Assembly: GCA_963789785.1 (NCBI GenBank)
Contig: CAWBNC010000034.1
Coordinates: forward strand, 34,312-98,311
Length of the DNA stretch: 64,000 nucleotides
Source of the DNA: JAEULH01 sp963789785
GTDB taxonomy: Bacteria; Pseudomonadota; Alphaproteobacteria; Rhodospirillales; Defluviicoccaceae
Direction of reading: 5' to 3'
Shown: positions 58,744 through 64,000 of the stretch, one piece after another
How positions within the stretch are numbered: the first letter of the stretch is position 1
How the letters are laid out: each line of letters opens with the position of its first letter
Program-made: the position numbers and the translations under genes
The notes under the pieces: model-generated
What the model was told of the DNA's origin: nothing
The model's input: the letters and a program-made list of their open reading frames with translations, nothing else
Database searches by the model: none

Positions 58744-59675
58744 CTACCGAGCCCAGCGAAAAACCAGCGGATCTAGGCGGCGGGCCGTTTCGATGAGACC
58801 GGCGCGCGTGGCCGGGTGAAGCGGCAAAGTCGGATGGCGCGAGGCTTCCGAAGCGATCACCCCGCCTTCCTTCATCAACGCCTTGCAGGCGAGAAGGCCG
58901 CACTGGCGGTTCTCGTAATTGATCAGCGGCAACCAGCGCCCGTACGCGGCCACGGCTTCATCGCGGCGACCGGCGAAATAAGAATCGAGGATCCGACGGA
59001 TCCCGTCCGGATAGCCGCCGCCCGTCATCGCGCCGGTGGCCCCGGCATCGAGATCGGGAAGAAGCGTAATCGCCTCCTCGCCGTCCCACGGACCCTCGAT
59101 CGCGGTCCCGCCCTGGGCGATCATCTCCCGCAGCTTGGCGGCAGCGCCGGGGGTCTCGATCTTGAAGTAGCTGACGTTCGGGATCTCCCGGGCCATGCTG
59201 GCGAGGAACGCGGCCGGGAGCGGCGTCCCGGCCACCGGCGCATCCTGGATCATGATCGGGATTTCGATGGCGTCGGAAACGACGCGGAAGAACGAAAAGA
59301 CCGCCGCTTCCGAAACCCGAATCGTCGCCCCGTGGTAGGGCGGCATCGCCATGACCATCGCGGCGCCGGCGGCCTGCGCCCGCCGGCTGCGCTCCGCGCA
59401 GATCCGCGAACTGAAGTGGCTGACGGTGACGATCACCGGCACGCGCCCCGCAACATGGGCCAGGATCGCGTCGATCAGTGTGTCCCGCTCGTCATCGCCG
59501 AGGGCGAACTGCTCCGAGAAGTTGGCGAGGATGCAAAGACCGTTGGATCCGGCATCGATCATGAAGTCGATGCAGCGCCGCTGGCTGTCCAGGTCCAGTT
59601 CGCCGCGATCGTCGAACGTTGCGGGGCGACCGGAAAAACGCCCCTGTATCGTGCCTGCACGCGACCCTGTTGCAA
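58744..59675 (-). CDS. DHDPS-family sugar-acid dehydratase, likely L-2-keto-3-deoxyarabonate dehydratase; one frameshift
   Basis: Class I aldolase-fold enzyme. ELDLDSQRRCIDFMIDAGSN, GLCILANFSEQFALGDDERD, VMAMPPYHGATIRV (catalytic Tyr region), YFKIETPGAAAKL (Schiff-base Lys) and EGPWDGEEAITLLPDLDAGA strongly recall Azospirillum L-KDA dehydratase. The N-terminus RYRGVFPVAP is in another frame; one missing base near 59620 separates it from TFDDRGE. A TTG at 59675 with GGGAGG upstream is a possible start. Corrected length is about 310 residues. Neighbouring sugar-acid genes fit such a pathway. Confidence 0.75.
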
Positions 59676-59709
59676 AACGCCCTCCCTGGCTGTTTCGGGT
59701 GGTCGAACC

Positions 59710-60483
59710 TCAGCGATAGATGAGCGTGGGCACCCACAGGGCGACGGCCGGCACGAACGTGACCAGCAGGAGCACCGCCACCAGCGGGATCAGAAACGGC
59801 GCCGTCGCCGTCACACAGCGGTCGAACGAGACGCCCGCGACCCTGGAGAGCACGTACAGCACCATACCGACCGGCGGCGTCAGCAGGCCGATCATCAGGT
59901 TGAGCACCATGATGACGCCGAAATGGACGGGATCGACGCCGATGTGAACCATGATCGGCAGCAGCACCGGGACTCAGGATGGTGATGGCGGCAATGGTTT
60001 CCATGAAGCAGCCGACGACGACGAGCAGGAGGTTCACCAGGATCAGGATCACGATCGGGTTGCCGGTCATGCCCAGAAGCAGGTCGGCGAACTGCTCGGT
60101 CACCCGGTTGCTGGTGAGGATCCAGGCAAAGATCGAGGCGGCGGCGACGATCAGAAGGATGATGGAGGTGGTCTCGATGGTGTCCATGCTGACCTTCAGC
60201 ATCCGCCGCCAGGTCAGGGTCCGGTAGACGAAGATGCCGAGGATCATGGCGTAGACGACGGCCGCGATGGCGGCTTCTGTCGGGGTGAAGGCGCCGGTCA
60301 GGATGCCGCCGATAATGATCACCGGCGTCATCAGAGACAGGAACGCGTGCCTGAAGGTTTCGCCCAACCGGCGCCAATGTTGACATGGCCGAGGCCGCCA
60401 CGCAGCCAGCCGACGAGGGCTTTCGCAAAGTCGAAAATGCGGTTGGTGATGCCGGCGGTGTTCATCAGGTCGCCAGCCAGGAT
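59710..60483 (-). pseudogene. TRAP transporter large permease (DctM) with internal deletion and frameshift
   Basis: C-terminal part: HAFLSLMTPVIIIGGILTGA, FTPTEAAIAAVVYAMILGIF, ITILSP then VLLPIMVHIGVDPVHFGVIM, NLMIGLLTPPVGMVLYVLSR. One extra G near 59970 shifts the frame. Upstream, ILAGDLMNTAGITNRIFDFA and GWLRGGLGHVNIGA is joined at 60370-60376 (GGCGCC) to GETFRHAF, skipping the ~130 residues normally between. The N-terminus is replaced by a dctP fragment. Confidence 0.8.
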
Positions 60484-60658
60484 GACCGCGCTGAAGATGC
60501 CTTTGTCTTCGGCCGACAGCTTGTTCCACAGCGGACCGCCGACGACGATCAGCAGGGAATTGGTGATGTGACCGGTCAGATCGATATACTACTTCTTCAG
60601 CTGGATCGTCGGCAGGGGGTTCTCCTGCGCATCGACCACCCCCTGCTGCAGGGCGAGA
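60484..60658 (-). pseudogene. Internal fragment of a TRAP solute-binding protein (DctP)
   Basis: ALQQGVVDAQENPLPTIQLK, a TAG, then YIDLTGHITNSLLIVVGGPL and WNKLSAEDKGIF: the conserved late part of DctP proteins. It is cut on one side by the head-to-head junction with glucarate dehydratase (60658/60659) and fused on the other side to dctM, so dctQ and both gene ends are missing. Confidence 0.78.
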
Positions 60659-61347
60659 TATGGAGGCGATCGCAGCGCTTGCAGGTCGCTTCCCCGATGC
60701 GCGGATCACCCTCGATCCCAACGGCGCCTGGCTGCTCGACGATGCATCGCGCCTCTGTCGCGGCCGCAGCGACGTACTGGCTTACGCCGAAGACCCCTGC
60801 GGCGCCGAGGGCGGCTTTCCGGGCGCGAGATGATGGCCGAGTTCCGACGCGCGACCGGCCTGCCGACGGCCACCAACATGATCGCCACCGACTGGCGCCA
60901 GCTGGGCCACGCATCCGGCTGCAGGCCGTCGATATCCCGCTGGCCGATCCGCACTTCTGGACCATGCAGGGATCCGTCCGGGTGGCCCAGCTGTGCCACG
61001 CCTGGGGCCTGACGTGGGGTTCGCACTCCAACAACCACTTCGACATTTCGCTGGCGATGTTCACCCACGTGGCCGCGGCCGCGCCCGGCAACATCACCGC
61101 GATCGACACCCACTGGATCTGGCAGGACGGTGAGCGTCTCACCAACGAGCCGCTGCGGATCGTCGACGGCGAGCTGGCGGTGCCGGACCGGCCCGGCCTG
61201 GGCGTCGAGGTGGACATGGACCGGATCGAGGCGGCCCACGCCCTCTATCGCGAGCGGGGGCTGGGCGCCCGCGACGACGCCGTGGCGATGCAGTACCTGA
61301 TCCCCGGCTGGGCGTTCGACAACAAGCGGCCGTGCCTCGTACGCTGA
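60659..61347 (+). pseudogene. gudD: Glucarate dehydratase-like gene, C-terminal half with two frameshifts
   Basis: Enolase-superfamily dehydratase of D-glucarate or a related acid. Blocks: ARITLDPNGAW (metal ligand Asp), AYAEDPCGAEGG (Glu ligand), FRRATGLPTATNMIATDWRQ, QAVDIPLADPHFWTMQGSVR, TWGSHSNNHFDISLAMFTHV (catalytic His) and the end YLIPGWAFDNKRPCLVR. Frames change near 60828 and 60915. The first ~220 residues are missing at the junction with dctP. Confidence 0.82.
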
Positions 61348-61374
61348 GCAACGACGATGGGAAGGAGACAATCA

Positions 61375-61458
61375 TGAATGACTTCTGTCGCCGCCTCGCG
61401 GCAATCGCTCTGCCCATGGCGTGCGCCATAACATTGGATCCTCGAAGCGATCCATGAG
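61375..61458 (+). pseudogene. Start of a solute-binding protein gene (signal peptide only)
   Basis: AAGGAG, 6 bases, then ATG: MNDFCRRLAAIALPMACAIT, a typical signal peptide, ending after 27 codons. Its position after gudD on the same strand suggests the true 5' end of dctP, now cut off. Confidence 0.5.
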
Positions 61459-61480
61459 AAGCCCGCACGGGAGGAGGGGG

Positions 61481-61792
61481 ATGCGAGCTTCTAAGGGCAA
61501 GCTCCACGAGCTCGTCGCCTTCGTCGAGCCTGGAAGCGACGACGTCGTCACCTATACCCATGCCGTATTCGCGCAGTGCTTTCTTCCCATCCGCAGGCTC
61601 CCCAAGGACAATAAGCGCTATGAGGTTCGCCACGGGGGGCGCGCCGCGCTGCTCATAGCAGCCGGCGACCTCCTTAATCCCACCACCCAGCAGTTCGTGC
61701 AGATGGACGTGCCGAGCCTCATCAGAGCTGAGGTTGATCTTGACAAGCCCTCTGTCAGTGCCGAAACCGCCGAAACCATGTTACGAATGTAG
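61481..61792 (+). pseudogene. RepA-like plasmid replication initiator, 5' part
   Basis: From an ATG at 61481 with GGAGGAGG upstream: DDVVTYTHAVFAQCFLPIRR, KRYEVRHGGRAALLIAAGDL and NPTTQQFVQMDVPS resemble the start of RepA_C-type plasmid initiators. The expected GPKxRL block is missing after DVPS; the rest of the frame is not similar. Truncated by the next junction near 61720. Family assignment is from memory of motif order and is moderate. Confidence 0.5.
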
Positions 61793-61976
61793 ATTGGAAT
61801 AAATCGCGCCTCTGAAACTTGCCTTTGCCGAGGTAGCCCCACTCCACCGCGCTGATTGTTACGCCATTCTTGTCGCGCATGGTCATCGCATCGCCATGGG
61901 CAATATTGAGAGACAGCACAGAGGATGCGACGCTATACAGATCGTCCGTGTGATCCACATTCAGGTAGTCGGCCAA
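61755..61976 (-). pseudogene. Unidentified gene fragment next to the IS630 element
   Basis: ADYLNVDHTDDLYSVASSVL, SLNIAHGDAMTMRDKNGVTI and SAVEWGYLGKGKFQRRDLFQ: protein-like and of lower GC than the neighbours. There is no ATG; the 5' side is cut by the IS630 element and the 3' end by the RepA junction. No family recognised. Confidence 0.35.
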
Positions 61977-61982
61977 TACTTT

Positions 61983-62059
61983 CTAGTGGATTGATTCCAA
62001 CGTTTGGAACCCTCGGTTTCGGGCGGCGATGATGTCATCGGGATTGGCTTTCCAGACGA
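61983..62059 (-). pseudogene. IS630-family transposase, 3' end
   Basis: Reads FVWKANPDDIIAARNRGFQT then LESIH-stop, the normal IS630 C-terminus. It is separated from the rest of the gene by IS1595 copy 2 and its 8-bp duplication CCAGACGA. Confidence 0.85.
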
Positions 62060-63128
62060 AAGGCTTATCCCTTTGCTTCCGGTGCGATCAACATGTTGTA
62101 GGTTGCCGGTTTGATGGTGCTGGCGATGCCAAGCAGGGTTTGGAACGCGGCATGGGGTGTGCGCCGGCGATTGAAGCGGAAGACGAACTCGTCGAGGTAG
62201 GCCTGGAGATGCGGGCGGCGGAGGCCATGGTAGACGCCGAGCGCCCATGTCTTGAGGTTCGCGATGACGCGGTGCACCCAAGGCAGGACGATGTGCGCCG
62301 CCATGGCGCCGACGACGTGGGGCTCGTGCTTGAGCCCGGCAACGCCAGGGTAGGCGCTCCAGCCGTCGGTCCTGAGGGTGGAGCCGGCGGCGACATTGGC
62401 CTTGACGAACGGGTGAAGGCTGGCCGACGAGGCGTCCTCGATCGCCCCCAGGCGCAAGCGTCCGGGAGCCTTTTCGATGATCTCGACGGCGACGACGACC
62501 TGCATCTTGCCGTCCGGGCTTCGCCCGTCTCCGCCCGCCACCGGGTCATCCTTGGTGCGGTGGGACACGTGCGTTTCGTCGATCTCGACCACACCCGACA
62601 GCAGGGCGCGGGTGGGATCGACCATGGCCCGGCGCAGCTTGGCGCACAAGAGCCAGGCGCTCTTGTAGGAGCCCAGGCCCAGCTGCCGCCACATCTGCCG
62701 CGCGGAGATGCCGTTCGAGTGGGTGGCCATCAGATAGGCCGCCCAAAACCATACGCTCAGCGGCAGCTTCGAGCCGTGCATCACCGTCCCCGCCGTGACC
62801 GACGTCTGCTTGCCGCAGCCGGCGCACTCCCAGGTGAAAGCCTTGGTCGCCAGCTTCCAGCCTTTGCCGTGACCGCAACTGGGACAGCAAAAGCCGTCGG
62901 GCCAGCGAGCAGCCGACAGCCACGCCGCGCACGCGGCCTCATCGGGAAACTGACGCTGAAACGCCAAGATGGAGCGAGGAAAGTCGGACATGGCGAACAC
63001 CTCAGGAAGAAGATGTTCGCTCTATGTTCTACAGCGTCCTTCGCCCACCGTCACCGCGTATCGTGGCCCCGTAACCAAAGGGATAAGCCACATTCGGTAC
63101 CGGCGGCGAGACGCAGCGGGATGGCTTT
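62060..63128 (-). mobile_element. IS1595-like insertion sequence, copy 2, inside IS630
   Basis: 1069 bp, starting AAGGCTTATCCC at 62060, with its right end at GGGATGGCTTT, a degenerate partner repeat. Flanked by CCAGACGA at 62052-62059 and 63129-63136. Near the right end a second end-like motif GGGATAAGCC (63079-63088) lies inside a stretch that differs from copy 1. Confidence 0.85.
62065..62991 (-). CDS. IS1595-like transposase, copy 2
   Basis: 308 residues: zinc ribbon CCPSCGHGKGW and CAGCGKQTS, first Asp in GVVEIDETHVSHRTK, second Asp in GSTLRTDGWSAYPG, and the C-terminal part YLDEFVFRFNRRRTPHAAFQ. The DDE domain is intact, unlike copy 1. The stop lies in the terminal repeat. Confidence 0.9.
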   Translation of the reverse strand: MSDFPRSILAFQRQFPDEAACAAWLSAARWPDGFCCPSCGHGKGWKLATKAFTWECAGCGKQTSVTAGTVMHGSKLPLSVWFWAAYLMATHSNGISARQMWRQLGLGSYKSAWLLCAKLRRAMVDPTRALLSGVVEIDETHVSHRTKDDPVAGGDGRSPDGKMQVVVAVEIIEKAPGRLRLGAIEDASSASLHPFVKANVAAGSTLRTDGWSAYPGVAGLKHEPHVVGAMAAHIVLPWVHRVIANLKTWALGVYHGLRRPHLQAYLDEFVFRFNRRRTPHAAFQTLLGIASTIKPATYNMLIAPEAKG

Positions 63129-64000
63129 CCAGACGAATAGTTTTGGGTCTGCGGCATTGTATCGGCTGACGAAGCGGTTGATGGCGGCCTGGAGGTCGAC
63201 GAGCGAGTGGAAGACGCCGTGCTTGAGCCGGCGGCGGGTGAGTTTGGCGAAGAAGCCCTCGACGGCATTGAGCCACGAGCACGAGGTTGGCGTGAAGTGG
63301 AAGGTCCAGCGCGGATGGCGGGCGAGCCAGGCGCGGACCTTGTCCTTCTTGTGCGCCGCGTAATTGTCGAGGATCACGTGGATAGCCTTGTCGGCCGGCA
63401 CCTCGCGCTCGATGCGGTTGAGGAAACGGATAAGCTCCTGATGGCGGTGGCGCTGCATGTTCTGCCCGATGACCGTACCGTCCAGCACGTTGAGCGCGGC
63501 AAACAGCGTCGTCGTGCCGTGCCGTTTGTAGTCGTGGGTCACGGTGCCGGCGCGGCCCTTCTTCATCGGCAGGCCGGGCTGGGTGCGGTCGAGTGCCTGG
63601 ATCTGCGACTTCTCATCGACCGACAGCACCACCGCATGGGCGGGCGGATCGACGTAGAGGCCGACGATGTCCGTGAGTTTCTCGGCGAAAGCCGGGTCGT
63701 TCGAGAGCTTGAAGTGCCGCCAGCGGTGCGGGCTGAGACCGTGCGCTTTCCAGATCGCCTGCACCGTGGACGCGGCGAAGCCGGCGGCCTTGGCCATCGC
63801 CCGCAGCGTCCAATGTGTCGCCTCATCCGGCGGCGGCGTCCTGCGTCAGGCGAACGACTCGGCCACGCGTCCGGTGTGATCGGCGTTTTGCCCGGCGGGC
63901 GCGTCTTGTCGCGCAGCAGGCCGTCAACGCCCTCGTACATGAAGCGCTCCTGCCAGCGCCACACGCAGGTCTTGGACTTACCGGTCTCGGCCATGATAGA
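63129..64000 (-). pseudogene. IS630-family transposase, main part, runs off the window
   Basis: DDE transposase: HTH part GKSKTCVWRWQERFMYEGVD then GLLRDKTRPPGKTPITPD, a frame change near 63850, then AKAAGFAASTVQAIWKAHGL, VVLSVDEKSQIQALDRTQPG (first Asp), IHVILDNYAAHKKDKVRAWL (second Asp) and TPTSCSWLNAVEGFFAKLTR (Glu). It is broken at FVW by IS1595 copy 2 and continues at 62059. The true N-terminus lies beyond 64000. Confidence 0.85.

Overview
The window is 64 kb of GC-rich chromosomal DNA with an alphaproteobacterial gene set. Support comes from the order mdh-sucC-sucD-sucA-sucB-lpdA, an F1 operon atpH-A-G-D-C without F0 genes, and a DUF484 gene overlapping xerC. A Rhodospirillales-like lineage is my best guess; no rRNA or other marker here settles it. 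No tRNA, rRNA or CRISPR array was seen.

Region 1 (1-34.9 kb) is ordinary core genome: infC (cut by the window start, apparent AUA start codon) and thrS; a putative outer-membrane barrel; an alpha/beta hydrolase; an NfeD protease-slipin pair; a GNAT enzyme; glutamate decarboxylase beside an APC permease; endonuclease V plus sixA; the F1 ATP synthase operon; priA; DUF484-xerC; an orphan HicB with a stub of hicA; an MFS carrier; the TCA-cycle operon; and a GAF histidine kinase. Many essential genes here carry single-base frameshifts (thrS, atpG, lpdA, sucB, sucA, sucD, also zapE further on). About sixteen fall between 24.9 and 30.2 kb. Most look like one-base insertions, so sequencing error is likelier than gene death.

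Region 2 (34.9-42.7 kb) is an accessory island. It is bounded by an imperfect direct repeat containing the 3' end of zapE and holds a truncated second copy of a small gene. Inside are an IS1182-like element, an IS3-family element interrupted exactly by an IS110-family element (with a leader that could encode a bridge RNA), and a lower-GC, decayed type ISP-like restriction-modification gene interrupted by an IS1595-like element with an 8-bp target duplication.

Region 3 (42.7-55.5 kb) returns to chromosomal genes: zapE, a fatty acid hydroxylase family protein, DUF302, pirin, an App1-type phosphatase, a universal stress protein, a small barrel, an OmpA-like lipoprotein, a 2-hydroxyacid dehydrogenase, a polysaccharide flippase and a Cache-domain chemoreceptor. 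Two clear intrinsic terminators lie here.

Region 4 (55.5-64 kb) starts with a second, inverted IS1182-like copy and continues into a mosaic of truncated genes: parA, a membrane protein, a tyrosine recombinase, a GntP permease, a sugar-acid dehydratase of the DHDPS family, TRAP transporter pieces, glucarate dehydratase, a RepA-like initiator, and an IS630 transposase interrupted by a second IS1595-like copy. It looks like plasmid or island DNA broken up by repeated recombination. No intact new system was found. The most interesting items are the possible IS110 bridge RNA, the decayed defence gene, the duplication bounding the island, the endonuclease V fragment and the sugar-acid junctions.
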